This document shows, in pieces, positions 24,876 through 33,851 of a stretch of DNA of 41,295 nucleotides. Numbering within the stretch: the stretch's first letter is position 1; every line of letters starts with the position of its first letter. Source of the DNA: Rubripirellula sp. (GTDB lineage Bacteria > Planctomycetota > Planctomycetia > Pirellulales > Pirellulaceae); contig JAQWPZ010000032.1 of assembly GCA_029245125.1 (NCBI GenBank), forward strand, positions 1-41,295, given 5' to 3'. A model generated the notes under the pieces. That model had not been told where the DNA came from, did not search any database, and worked only from the letters and a program-made list of their open reading frames with translations. The position numbers and the translations under genes are program-made.

Positions 24876-26221
24876 TCGTGACACGAAAATCGCTGCCACG
24901 GCGAACCTTTCTACGAGGCACCGGTGCGGCGTTGGCCTTGCCACTACTCGATGCAATGATTCCAGCGATGACAGCGCTGGCGGATACCGCTGCAAACCCG
25001 TCGCAATTGCGACGACTCGGCTTTGTCTACATGCCGATGGGGAGTGACATCTCGAGGTGGACGCCCCCAAATGAACGCTCACTCGATGAACTTTCTCCCA
25101 GCCTGCAATCGCTCGAACCGGTCAAGCAGCAAGTCACGGCAATCACCAACCTTGAATTGCAAAATGCGTACCCAGGAACGCACGCCACCTCGAACGCATC
25201 TTTCTTAAGTGCAGCCCGCGCAAAAAGAACAGAAAGTACTGACTACTATTTGGGCACGACGGTTGATCAAATCGCAGCCCAGCATATCGGCCAGGCGACC
25301 CCGCTACCATCGTTAGAAATGTCGATGGATTTGCTCTCCGTCGTTGGGCAATGTGATAACGGTTACGCCTGTGTTTATCAAAACAATCTTTCCTGGTCCT
25401 CACCAACAACACCTTTACCGGCCGAGGCCCACCCACGACTGGTCTTTGAGACCCTGTTTGGTGAAGGGGGAACGCCCGCGGATCGACGTGCTGCATTGAT
25501 CAAACGTGCCAGCCTGCTAGATTCATTGGCCGAAGAAATCACGCGACTGAAAAAAACGCTTGGTCCAGCCGATCGAAATACCGTATCGCAATATCTGGAA
25601 TCGATTCGTGAAGTAGAGCGTCGGATCCAACGCGCAGAAGCGGATTTTTCAGAGAATCCGCTCCCGGATCTTGATCGGCCAACCGGTGTTCCAACCTCCT
25701 ATGCTGATCACGCGCGGTTGATGTTCGACTTGCAGGTGCTAGCGTTGCAGGGTGACATCACCCGCGTTATCTCGTTCCAATTGGCACGCGAAACCAGCAA
25801 CCGAACGTACAACGAAATTGGTATTTCCGAGCCGCATCACCCGCTGACCCATCACGGAAACAATCCGGAAAAGATCGCCAAAGTTGCCAAGATCAATCAG
25901 TTCCATGTCTCACTATTTGCTGAGTTCCTGGAAAAACTGCAAGCGACGCCTGAAGGAAACGGCACGTTGCTGGATCACGCCCTCTATTTATACGGCAGCG
26001 GAATGGGCAACCCCAACGTGCACGACCACAGCAATTTGCCAATCTTGGTCGCCGGCGGTGCAGCGGGCAACATGCAAGGAAATCGCCACATTCGGTTTGA
26101 GAAACCGACACCACTTGCAAATCTGCATTTGTCTCTGTTGCAAAAAGTGGGAATCGCACAGCAAACATTCGGCGATAGTGAACAACCAATGACCGAATTG
26201 TTTCAACCACTAGACGTCTAG
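24872..26221 (+). CDS. Tat-exported DUF1552 protein
   Basis: This 449-residue protein has a twin-arginine signal (PRRTFLRGTGAALALP at 9-24). The DUF1552 body includes RRLGFVYMPMGSD near 47-60, YLESIREVERRIQRAE near 240 and YLYGSGMGNPNVHDHSNLP near 372-390. DUF1552 resembles DUF1501 in length and in its late GxGM...H pattern; no activity is known to me. The start codon overlaps the stop of the DUF1592 gene by four bases, the standard arrangement for this planctomycete pair, so the two products are made together and probably interact outside the cytoplasm. Confidence 0.9.
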   Translation: MIVTRKSLPRRTFLRGTGAALALPLLDAMIPAMTALADTAANPSQLRRLGFVYMPMGSDISRWTPPNERSLDELSPSLQSLEPVKQQVTAITNLELQNAYPGTHATSNASFLSAARAKRTESTDYYLGTTVDQIAAQHIGQATPLPSLEMSMDLLSVVGQCDNGYACVYQNNLSWSSPTTPLPAEAHPRLVFETLFGEGGTPADRRAALIKRASLLDSLAEEITRLKKTLGPADRNTVSQYLESIREVERRIQRAEADFSENPLPDLDRPTGVPTSYADHARLMFDLQVLALQGDITRVISFQLARETSNRTYNEIGISEPHHPLTHHGNNPEKIAKVAKINQFHVSLFAEFLEKLQATPEGNGTLLDHALYLYGSGMGNPNVHDHSNLPILVAGGAAGNMQGNRHIRFEKPTPLANLHLSLLQKVGIAQQTFGDSEQPMTELFQPLDV

Positions 26222-26327
26222 CGAAACAAACACCAGATCGCGTCCAAAAGACGCCACTGAAGCGAGTTGTGCGAAAAATCTTTTGGAACACGAATACGCA
26301 AGATGTTTACCAAGGTGAATCGCTGCG

Positions 26328-26337
26328 AGAGAGGAGG
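26328..26337 (+). promoter_or_regulatory. Strong ribosome binding site of the ankyrin gene
   Basis: GAGAGGAGG lies seven bases before the ATG at 26345 and decides the start against the upstream in-frame codon at 26267. Confidence 0.6.
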
Positions 26338-26344
26338 TAGCTAC

Positions 26345-27799
26345 ATGAACAAACGATTGATGCGAAACATTCACCAGATCACGATTTTATGTTTGGTATT
26401 GACAGTTAACATCGGGTCAACGAAGGCTGCTGACACACGACTCGCTGACGCGATCGAAGGTCGCGATTTTGTGACTGCGAAATCGTTGGTCGAAATGACA
26501 TCCGACATCGATGCACCGCAAGCTGATGGCATGACGGCCCTTCACTGGGCATCGCAACACGACGATTCACACTGGACCAAACGGCTGCTAGCTGCAGGAG
26601 CGTCTGCAAGAGTTTCCACTCGGTACGGCATCACTCCACTCTATCTGGCGTGCCGTAATGGCAGCGACGAAATCACCAGCATGCTGCTAAATGCCGGCGC
26701 TGATCCAAATCAGACGATGGAGGGTAGCCAAACGGTACTGATGGTGGCTGCTCGCACCGGCGATTTAGAAACGATCAAGGTGTTGATCGGGAGCGGTGCT
26801 GACGTCAACGCGAAAGAACGGAAAGGTCAAACAGCTTTGATGTGGGCAGCCGCCGAGGGAAATCTTGCGGCAGTCAAAGCCCTGCTGGGAGCAGGGGCTG
26901 ACTTCCAAACACCCTTGCCCTCTGGCTTCACCCCACTCTTTTTTGCCGTCCGCCAAGGCCATACGCAAGTTGCTTTGCATTTGCTCCGGGCTGGCATCGA
27001 CGTCAATCAACCAATCAAGCCAAAGCGAGTCGCGGCGAAGGGTCCAAAGCGGGGAACGACACCCTTGATACTGGCAATCAACAATGGACATTTTGAGACC
27101 GCGATGGCACTGCTGGACGCAGGCGGCAATCCCAAAGACGACAAAGCGGGCTACACCCCGCTGCACGCAATGACCTGGGTACGCAAACCAATTCGCGGGG
27201 ACGGGGATCCACCTCCGCAGGGATCGGGCGGGATAACCAGCATGCAATTTGTGCGTGAGCTGATCAAACGTGGCGCCGACATCAATGCCCCACACGGATC
27301 TCACTCACCACCCACGTTGCGATTGAATCGAACGGCTGCGACGCCACTGCTGTTGGCTGCCGAAACGGGCGACGTGCCATTGATTCGGACATTGATCCAA
27401 TTCGGTGCCGATCCGCGACGCCCCAATTCAGAAGGTTGCACGCCGCTGCTAGCGGCTTGCGGGGTCGGCGTCATCAGTAACGGTGACGAGACTGCGGGGA
27501 CAGAACAAGACGCTATCGAAACCGTGCGCTTACTGCTCTCACGTAATGCTGACATCAATGCAATTGACGACCATGGTCACAGTGCAATGCATGGCGCGGC
27601 GTACAAGAGTTGGACACGTCTCATCCAATTGTTATCTGACAATGGAGCCGCCATGAAGGTTTGGAATCAGAAGAACAGTCGCGGCTGGACACCTTTGAAA
27701 ATCGCGCAGGGAAGTCGGCCAGGCAATTTTCGCCCTTCGTCCGAAACCATCGAAGCGATTGAGGAAGTGATCCGCCACGCAACCGCGAATCAGCCATGA
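26345..27799 (+). CDS. Exported ankyrin-repeat protein
   Basis: This 484-residue protein has a signal peptide at about 1-28 (ending ...GSTKAAD). Roughly nine ankyrin repeats follow, recognisable by TALHWASQ, TPLYLACRNGSDEITSMLL, TALMWAAAEGNLAAVKALL, TPLILAINNGHFETAMALL and TPLLLAAETGDVPLIRTLI. A Pro/Gly-rich insertion lies between repeats near 305-320. Ankyrin repeats bind proteins, so this is probably a periplasmic scaffold. I chose the ATG at 26345 because GAGAGGAGG precedes it by seven bases; the frame is open upstream to 26267. It begins 123 bases after DUF1552. Ankyrin proteins are commonly found next to DUF1592-DUF1552 pairs in planctomycetes, suggesting one functional unit. Confidence 0.9.
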   Translation: MNKRLMRNIHQITILCLVLTVNIGSTKAADTRLADAIEGRDFVTAKSLVEMTSDIDAPQADGMTALHWASQHDDSHWTKRLLAAGASARVSTRYGITPLYLACRNGSDEITSMLLNAGADPNQTMEGSQTVLMVAARTGDLETIKVLIGSGADVNAKERKGQTALMWAAAEGNLAAVKALLGAGADFQTPLPSGFTPLFFAVRQGHTQVALHLLRAGIDVNQPIKPKRVAAKGPKRGTTPLILAINNGHFETAMALLDAGGNPKDDKAGYTPLHAMTWVRKPIRGDGDPPPQGSGGITSMQFVRELIKRGADINAPHGSHSPPTLRLNRTAATPLLLAAETGDVPLIRTLIQFGADPRRPNSEGCTPLLAACGVGVISNGDETAGTEQDAIETVRLLLSRNADINAIDDHGHSAMHGAAYKSWTRLIQLLSDNGAAMKVWNQKNSRGWTPLKIAQGSRPGNFRPSSETIEAIEEVIRHATANQP

Positions 27800-27916
27800 A
27801 ACGAAAATGCCAGCGGTCGCGTTACCTGCTCATAAATCGCAGCTTTCAGTGAAACGCAGGAAAACCGCCGGTACTTGCAGGCAGTTCGCGAGTGATCTGC
27901 TGCGTGACCGACCGAA

Positions 27917-30004
27917 TCAATCATCACCCCATTTCCAACGACACTCATAGCGAAAGTTACTTTGCGGCTCAATGATCTGAAATGTTGCTATCGCTCCCAC
28001 AGGAAGCTCAACTTTCGAGGTCGGTTCGACGATGGTTCGCAGTTCGGGTTGATCCATCGGATACCCAATGATTTGAAAATCTTTGTAGCTTCGATCTTCT
28101 GGCATCAACATCCAAATTTGAGCCAAACCTGTATTGGCAAAAATGCTGAATAGAAATCGTCCTTCGTCACTCGATTGCGTCGCTCGTTCGCTAATCAGGT
28201 TACCTTCAAAGACCGCAACCGTTCCGGTGTTGATCGGTATTTGGGAAAGATCAAGATTCACCTCCCAGAGATAATTTCCATTTACATTTGATGCACGCAG
28301 ATACCGCGGATTGAGGCTCTCGGTCACACACTGAAACGCCATGGCTTCGTCTTGTGAATCGGATTGGAAGCGAAGTGTAGTTTCTTTGCCGGTACGGCGG
28401 ATCTTGAGTCGGCTGTAAACATAGGGAGCCGATTCCTCCGTCGATTCCGACCACTGCCGTAAATCGAAGACACGGTTGTCAGACAGTACCTCGAACTCAT
28501 CGAAATTGGCTGGAACAAGTTCTTCCACTTCCTCGAATGCAATCGGCGTTACCAAATCGTCTGGACCGTGTTCGATCAGGTCCAAAATTTTTCGGTACAC
28601 CGGACTTGTTTGGGAAACCGCTGACAGAACGTAACCGCGCTGAGTCGCTTTTCGATGCGACCGATAAATCATATAAGGCATCGTGAACAGGAGCAGTGCA
28701 ATCAATGGCACCCAAACGTAGGTTGGCCAGTCGATTGGACTGAGGAGAGTACTGAAGATGCGTCGCGAAGAAGACCTCTGCAATTTTCGGCCTGACTTCA
28801 ATGCGTCTGCTTCGCTACTCAACAAAGGTCGTTTGGCAGTTTCAGAATCATCCGCAAGCGGATCCCAGCACTCCAGACTCTCACGATTGGCAAGTGGCAA
28901 ACCAGATTCCTTGCAAACCGAACGAGCCACGCAGTAGCCGTGCTGCACAAGTGTCGAGATTTCCAGATTGGAAAAACGATCCATGTCCGTTCGAATCAAT
29001 GGAGCTTGTCTTTGGACTTCAATGTGAGGAGCATCAGGTGCTTCTACCTGAGAAACCATTTTGGTGATTGGGAAAAACAACGTGCCTTTTTGGCCGTGAA
29101 ACGCTTCGAGTTCAAGTTGATTGACCCGATCCATCAAAATGTCAGAGGATCGCATCGCAGTGCTGAACAGCCCGCCTGTCTGGGCATCCGCGCGAACTTT
29201 GAAACTCGCACCAGCATTGCTCATGAAAATTCCATCCAGAGGCTGAAGTTCCGCCAGCCTTCCTTCCTCTTGACCGTCCTGACTCAACAAAGATCCTTGC
29301 TGCAGATAATGGAACATCCGCAGTCCAAGGTTGTCATGGATGCCACCATCGGTAAACGCGTGACTGCCAAATTCACCCTCCAACGCCCCAACATCGCTTG
29401 CTCGCAACCCGAGCGGCGGGAAAAATCCGGGAAAAGCGGACGAGGCTGCGACTGCCATCGCCACCGTTGCCAACCCAGTCGGTAGATGCTCAAACTCTCG
29501 CTGGCCGTTGACACCGCGCCGCTGCAAAAACATGCCATCACGGTAAAACGCGCAAACCGATCCCTCACTCACATCAGTGGCGAGGATGAAAAGCCGAGGC
29601 GACTCAGGCAGCTGAAACAATGCCGCGTCGTTGAATAGATATTTTTCGTAGTGCCATTCGAGCAAGCCAGCCCGCGTGTATTGGCGACGCGTTCCAAGCC
29701 GTGTGGAGCGACGAAGAATATTTGCAAAGGCGGTCAATGGAAAACGACGCACAATGCGATTTCGAACATCGATCTGCAGAAATTGGATTAGCTCGTCAGT
29801 CGCCGCTTGGAAATCCTTTTCCGAACCATTGTAGCGATCCCAATTCAAGGCCAAATGCGCGGCGATGACGCTGCCTCCAGAAACAGCAGTGATGTGGCTA
29901 ACCCGCGACAACAATTCTGTGTCTCGCAACAGACGGATCACCCCAAGATGATAGAGGGCGGCGCGAAATCCGCCGCCTGAAAGTGCGAGCCCAAATTGGT
30001 TCAT
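27917..30004 (-). CDS. Patatin-like phospholipase with a membrane segment and C-terminal extension
   Basis: From the ATG at 30004 this protein has 695 residues. The patatin domain starts at once: LSGGGFRA (8-15) forms the oxyanion hole, the nucleophile is S42 in AVSGGS, and D219 in FTDGGIHDN completes the Ser-Asp dyad. The hydrolase region runs to about 360. A hydrophobic segment lies at about 427-447, and about 245 residues of unrecognised, beta-rich sequence follow. The likely activity is lipid acyl hydrolysis. There is no N-terminal signal, so the catalytic part should stay in the cytoplasm and the extension may be exposed on the other side. The frame stays open to 30187, but those residues look non-coding. 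It converges with the ankyrin gene. Confidence 0.85.
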   Translation of the reverse strand: MNQFGLALSGGGFRAALYHLGVIRLLRDTELLSRVSHITAVSGGSVIAAHLALNWDRYNGSEKDFQAATDELIQFLQIDVRNRIVRRFPLTAFANILRRSTRLGTRRQYTRAGLLEWHYEKYLFNDAALFQLPESPRLFILATDVSEGSVCAFYRDGMFLQRRGVNGQREFEHLPTGLATVAMAVAASSAFPGFFPPLGLRASDVGALEGEFGSHAFTDGGIHDNLGLRMFHYLQQGSLLSQDGQEEGRLAELQPLDGIFMSNAGASFKVRADAQTGGLFSTAMRSSDILMDRVNQLELEAFHGQKGTLFFPITKMVSQVEAPDAPHIEVQRQAPLIRTDMDRFSNLEISTLVQHGYCVARSVCKESGLPLANRESLECWDPLADDSETAKRPLLSSEADALKSGRKLQRSSSRRIFSTLLSPIDWPTYVWVPLIALLLFTMPYMIYRSHRKATQRGYVLSAVSQTSPVYRKILDLIEHGPDDLVTPIAFEEVEELVPANFDEFEVLSDNRVFDLRQWSESTEESAPYVYSRLKIRRTGKETTLRFQSDSQDEAMAFQCVTESLNPRYLRASNVNGNYLWEVNLDLSQIPINTGTVAVFEGNLISERATQSSDEGRFLFSIFANTGLAQIWMLMPEDRSYKDFQIIGYPMDQPELRTIVEPTSKVELPVGAIATFQIIEPQSNFRYECRWKWGDD

Positions 30005-30340
30005 TGAATTCAGGTTGTTTGCGAGTGGTGCGAAGCTCGGTAATCGTTGCCGGGGAAATCCGTTGCCAAGCGATTTGGCAGTCTGAGAAGTCGCAGTTCG
30101 GGAAGTGATCCGTCGATCGCTGCTTCCGCTCTCAGCATGACCTGCATGCTTCCATGACGACGTTTTCCAAATGTGAGTCCGTCCCAAATCAGGTTAAGCA
30201 GCAGTGATTTGCTAGTGCGCGAGCGGTGTGAACACCGACCATTCAATTTCTGTCCCGACTAGATCCGCCCCATTCAACAGTTCACAAGCCCAGATAATCT
30301 GATCTTCCCCATCCGATTTATCCTAGGTTATTTCTCAACT

Positions 30341-30589
30341 TCAAAGGGTCTGATCCAAGGGGAATAACGGAAGTGAGGAATATCCATTGCACCAGAATCC
30401 ATTGGTGCCAAAATTCGAGCCGATCGCATCATCCCGAATGCCCGGAAAACGGAATTTCCCACCGAGATTATCCCCGCTTTTCAATTCAAACGACTCCTGA
30501 CCAGCAAACGGTTCACAATCAAGATTGAGCACAAATTCGTTAAGGTGGCTGCAGCTCGAAAGCGAACAATTCCTCAAATCCGGCCCAAT
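30341..30589 (-). pseudogene. Possible gene remnant, family not recognised
   Basis: A minus-strand frame of about 85 codons reads like real protein (NEFVLNLDCEPFAGQESFEL, then LGGKFRFPGIRDDAIG and FWCNGYSSLPLFPLDQTL). It has no good start: an in-frame stop lies just upstream, and the first possible start is a TTG at 30577 without a ribosome site. I read it as a leftover 3' end of a decayed gene. It could also be a short intact protein started at the TTG. Confidence 0.3.
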
Positions 30590-30817
30590 CGGATCAGTGG
30601 TGTTGTCTTATCCTTGTGTCGTCTTGTCACTGTCTCGCCGCATCAATGTGTCAATTTTGGGTTTGCGGCAGTGAGGCTTCGTTGAACGAGGTGCTCGGTG
30701 GTTCGCGTTCCAGCCCGCTCAATACCGAATCAGCACCTTGGCGGCCGCAGGAACACATCCGAACGCTGGTAATAGCCGTCGATCCGGTTGAGCTACCCCA
30801 GGTCGAATCCCATCAGA

Positions 30818-30855
30818 TCCCAATGAAGACACTGGCTCCCAATGAAGACACTGGC
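30818..30855. repeat. Perfect tandem duplication, 19 bp x 2
   Basis: TCCCAATGAAGACACTGGC occurs at 30818-30836 and again at 30837-30855 without a mismatch. Confidence 0.8.
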
Positions 30856-30967
30856 ATCATCAAAGACGACATCTCAACGTTTTAAAAGCTGCCATAAGTG
30901 GGCATTCGATCACACACCCGACACCGATCAACACATCAGCCTACGGATCAAAAGCTCCGCAACTGCT

Positions 30968-30996
30968 TTGGTCACCCGATTGTTTTCGGGTATATT
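30968..30996 (+). promoter_or_regulatory. Weak candidate promoter of the zinc-ribbon gene
   Basis: TTGGTC (30968-30973) and TATATT (30991-30996) are 17 bases apart, about 85 bases before the start codon. A small stem ACCCGA/TCGGGT (30974-30979 with 30986-30991) lies between the boxes. Confidence 0.3.
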
Positions 30997-31081
30997 CAGG
31001 CTTGGCTCAACTCTCGAGCGACAAGAGTCTTTGGCCAGAATATGAGATCGCACCACAAGACATTTCGGAGATTTGACTTTA

Positions 31082-31300
31082 ATGGCCGGCATTGGATTGA
31101 TGGAGCAGATTCTCATCGGCATCATTCTGATTCCGATTGTGATCGTTGTGGCGGTGCTTGTCCTCTCATCTAGTCGCCGTAAGCCCGAAGAACCGGTATC
31201 GAACCTTGCACCTTGTCCTGACTGCAAAGGTCTCGTGTCGATCCACGCGGTCGCCTGCCCTAAGTGCGGGTGCCCTATTCGACCATCCGATCCAAACTAG
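31082..31300 (+). CDS. Small membrane-anchored zinc-ribbon protein
   Basis: This protein of 72 residues has one hydrophobic segment at about 9-30, a basic stretch (SRRK) and a C-terminal zinc ribbon with C45-P-D-C48 and C59-P-K-C62-G. The four cysteines should hold one zinc ion on the cytoplasmic side. No enzymatic part is present, so it may be an adaptor or regulator; its partner is unknown. The ATG at 31082 is 11 bases after GGAG. An ATG at 31100 is a shorter alternative. It converges with the adaptor gene, 53 bases apart. Confidence 0.65.
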   Translation: MAGIGLMEQILIGIILIPIVIVVAVLVLSSSRRKPEEPVSNLAPCPDCKGLVSIHAVACPKCGCPIRPSDPN

Positions 31301-31353
31301 GATCGCGGCGACGATTCTAACGAACGCGGTTACCCGCGACGCGATTCTGAGGG

Positions 31354-32586
31354 TCACCGGGATCTGGCGGAGACTTCACCGGCAGTATTGATTTCGACCA
31401 CAGCTGTCATTCCCAACCGGAGATAGTCGGATGGGTTGTTGATTGACACCTCTACTGCGTACCGCTTGACATTGCCACCGCTCCAAGCAGCGGGTTCTGG
31501 AATCCTGCTGATCTTCAACACTTTTCCTTCCAGCGTTTTATTGGGCACGGCATCAAATCGGATCTCAGCCGGTTGCCCAAGTCGGACTCGACTGATCCGG
31601 GACTGGTTAACGAGAACTCGGACCTGCAAGCGTTTCATGTCAACGACGCGCAGTATCAACTGACGTTGCTGTACTGCTGCTCCCGTTTCAATCGCTGGGG
31701 CCTGCATGCCCCGACCATTTGTGGTGATGGAATAGAGCACGACCCCATCGATGGGTGATTTGATTTGGCACGCGGCAAGCATTTTTTCCAGCCGATTCAG
31801 CTTGGCCTGCTCTGCATCTCGAGCCGCCTCGGCAGTTCGAGAATCAGCCTGTGCCTTCGCGAATCTCTGTCCAAATTCTTCCGTCCCTTTTGTTTGCATC
31901 AGCTTTGCCTGAAGCAATGCCAATTGCAGGGCCGCAGATTCATGACCGCGAACGTGGTTCTGGAACCAATTTCGTTTTGCTTCAGCAACAGCAAGATTCG
32001 CTTTTGCTTCGATCACAGCCAACTCGACCAGGGCAGAGGATTTATCGGCACCAAGCGTGCCAGATTTTACCGCTGCTGCGGTCAGCTGCCGGACCTGTTG
32101 AGTCGTTTTCAATTGCTCTTGGGCCAACGCTACCCCGGTTTCGATTTCTTGCTTTCGAAAAGCTAATTCACCATCCTCAGCGACGAACCTTTGCAGCTCG
32201 AGCTCGGAAACTTTTACGGCCAGCTCACTCATAGCGGCTCTCGCTTTCGATTCCCGCTCAATGGCATCGGTCTTCGTCAGGATGCCAATCAGCTCTGCAT
32301 CAGACTCCGCGAGCTTAATCCGCTGTTGACTTCGCTCATCTTCCAGACGGGAAACATCCAGGTTGAGTAGCGAGTCGCCTCGCTTTACTTCTGCGCCTTC
32401 CGGCACAACCGAGAGAACGGTGGACTCGACCGGGCTGCGGATTTCCACGCCGCTAGAACTCTCCAAAACACCGAGCTCCCGAACAGTTTCTTCAATCCGC
32501 CGCTCCAGCTCGTTCTCTTGCGCAGAAAGCGATGCAGGCGTGATCCATGCCAAGAGTACGATGGTAATGATGTGCTTCATTTGCAT
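31354..32586 (-). CDS. Periplasmic adaptor (HlyD / membrane-fusion) protein
   Basis: This 410-residue protein has a signal peptide (about 1-22, ending ...SLSA). A first biotinyl-lipoyl half (VEIRSPVESTVLSVVPEGAEVKRGDSLLNL) is followed by a long coiled-coil hairpin (about 80-270), the second lipoyl half (IKSPIDGVVLY) and a beta-barrel region (VRLGQPAEIRFDAVPNKTLEGKVL). This is the usual order of adaptors that link an inner-membrane pump to the outside. The ATG at 32586 follows GGTGA; an ATG at 32580 is also possible. The neighbour upstream, 83 bases away, is a MacB periplasmic-core protein. No ABC ATPase, full permease or outer-membrane channel is present, so the pump it serves is either elsewhere or lost. 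Confidence 0.85.
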   Translation of the reverse strand: MQMKHIITIVLLAWITPASLSAQENELERRIEETVRELGVLESSSGVEIRSPVESTVLSVVPEGAEVKRGDSLLNLDVSRLEDERSQQRIKLAESDAELIGILTKTDAIERESKARAAMSELAVKVSELELQRFVAEDGELAFRKQEIETGVALAQEQLKTTQQVRQLTAAAVKSGTLGADKSSALVELAVIEAKANLAVAEAKRNWFQNHVRGHESAALQLALLQAKLMQTKGTEEFGQRFAKAQADSRTAEAARDAEQAKLNRLEKMLAACQIKSPIDGVVLYSITTNGRGMQAPAIETGAAVQQRQLILRVVDMKRLQVRVLVNQSRISRVRLGQPAEIRFDAVPNKTLEGKVLKISRIPEPAAWSGGNVKRYAVEVSINNPSDYLRLGMTAVVEINTAGEVSARSR

Positions 32587-32669
32587 GACGATGGTTCACC
32601 GTTGATTTCAGTATGGGTGCGATTTCGGCAAAAGCGATCGCAGGGTAAGCCCGCTCGCTGTTCTGTTGA

Positions 32670-33599
32670 TTATTGATTTAAAACGTCGACCGTGTAGTCC
32701 GCTGTCTCATGGCTCGCCGCGAGCGTTTGACCAATTTTTTGAACCGCGCCGGAAACCTCCTCTCGGTTCTTGATCACAACGTGAATTCCACTGAGCTCGT
32801 AGAATTCCATCTGAAAGGAACCGTTCTCCCGCAGCAAAACCCGATCTCCAAATCTGGAATTCATCGTCGTAATGGGAATGTAAACCCCTGGAGCAATCGA
32901 ACGTTCACCGGTCTCGCCGGGAAGTTTTTTCGGCTCAGTCACTCCCACAACAAGAAAATAGTCGTCTTCGAATCGCAGGTTTTTGCCAATCGGGTCTTTG
33001 CCCTGAAACAAGCGGTTAGCGATGTCTGCAGCGATAACAGCGACGTTATTGCGGTACTCAACATCTCGCTTGGTGAGGAATCGACCGCTGCTGATGACGA
33101 CTCCATTGATTTGGGAGATCTCCATCGTCGTGCCGACGACCTTCACATCCTGCTCTCGATCACCGTACCGAACCGATTGCATGACGGTCCGGAACGGAAC
33201 AGCGAGGACAAGATTGGGTACGACAGAACGAACAACTTCAAAATCAGCACGAGTGAGCCCATACCGTTCAATACCAGGGTTGACGCGAACCTCTGCAGGT
33301 CGCTTGGTCCGAATCACAATGCTGGCCGTGTCATCTTCCGATTGCTGCCCTGACCCACTTTCAAAAGCACGTTGGGCAATCAGAGTCGTGGCCGCAAACT
33401 GCTGTTCAGCTTGACGCCTGACTGGCAAATCGTTGCAGGGAGAATCGAGCATCCTGGATTGATCTCCCAAGGCAATCTCCTGGGAAACGGGCCGCCAAGC
33501 CTCTTCTATCTCAGCAGGTAATTCCCGAATCAACACGACACAAAGCAGCCAAAATACCAGCGGTAGCTCAACGCTACATAAAGGTGAATTACCAATCAA
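32670..33599 (-). CDS. MacB periplasmic-core protein without the FtsX membrane domain
   Basis: This 309-residue protein has an N-terminal hydrophobic stretch (about 10-25). The body matches the MacB-type periplasmic core domain of ABC export permeases: RYGLTRADFEVVRSVVP (about 112-128), ISSGRFLTKRDVEYRNNVAV and IGKNLRFEDDYFLVVGV. Full permeases continue with three or four membrane segments (FtsX domain). Here the protein stops with DYTVDVLNQ, where that domain would begin, and the 83 bases before the next gene do not encode it. The start is a TTG at 33599 with GGAG seven bases upstream. It is either a deletion derivative of a permease or an independent soluble/anchored core that works with the adjacent adaptor. 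Confidence 0.7.
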   Translation of the reverse strand: MIGNSPLCSVELPLVFWLLCVVLIRELPAEIEEAWRPVSQEIALGDQSRMLDSPCNDLPVRRQAEQQFAATTLIAQRAFESGSGQQSEDDTASIVIRTKRPAEVRVNPGIERYGLTRADFEVVRSVVPNLVLAVPFRTVMQSVRYGDREQDVKVVGTTMEISQINGVVISSGRFLTKRDVEYRNNVAVIAADIANRLFQGKDPIGKNLRFEDDYFLVVGVTEPKKLPGETGERSIAPGVYIPITTMNSRFGDRVLLRENGSFQMEFYELSGIHVVIKNREEVSGAVQKIGQTLAASHETADYTVDVLNQ

Positions 33600-33851
33600 T
33601 TCCTGACTCCAAACTTGATTCTGATTCGCAGATCTGGGTTTCTAACAGCGATTGATACGAATGCAACATGAAAACGAGTAATCTGCCGGGATTTGCCAAA
33701 CGCTCAGCCGATGGAAAAGTCGCGTATTGAGCTTATCGTGGCAGTTGAAAACCATACGATTGACGAGCGTCTTACGACCATTCCCGAGAACCAAACACCA
33801 GCGCGTCACCAGGTCGATTAGTTCGTATCCTCAAACGTTAGTCGCGGAAGC
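33600..33851. other. Intergenic gap, nothing recognised
   Basis: About 250 bases between the CPBP protease stop and the MacB-core start, both on the minus strand. It probably holds the promoter of the MacB-core/adaptor pair, but I saw no clear boxes or hairpin. Confidence 0.4.

Larger units (their letters stand above)
30005..31081. other. 1.08 kb region with no confident gene
   Basis: Only weak candidates lie here: a possible gene remnant on the minus strand (30341-30589), a 19-bp tandem duplication (30818-30855), and a possible promoter near 30968-30996. The other open frames look like chance. Confidence 0.5.

Noticed and set aside
30616-30885. Plus-strand frame of 89 codons
   Set aside because: No ribosome site; a 19-bp duplication falls inside and would have shifted the frame; the sequence resembles no protein I know.
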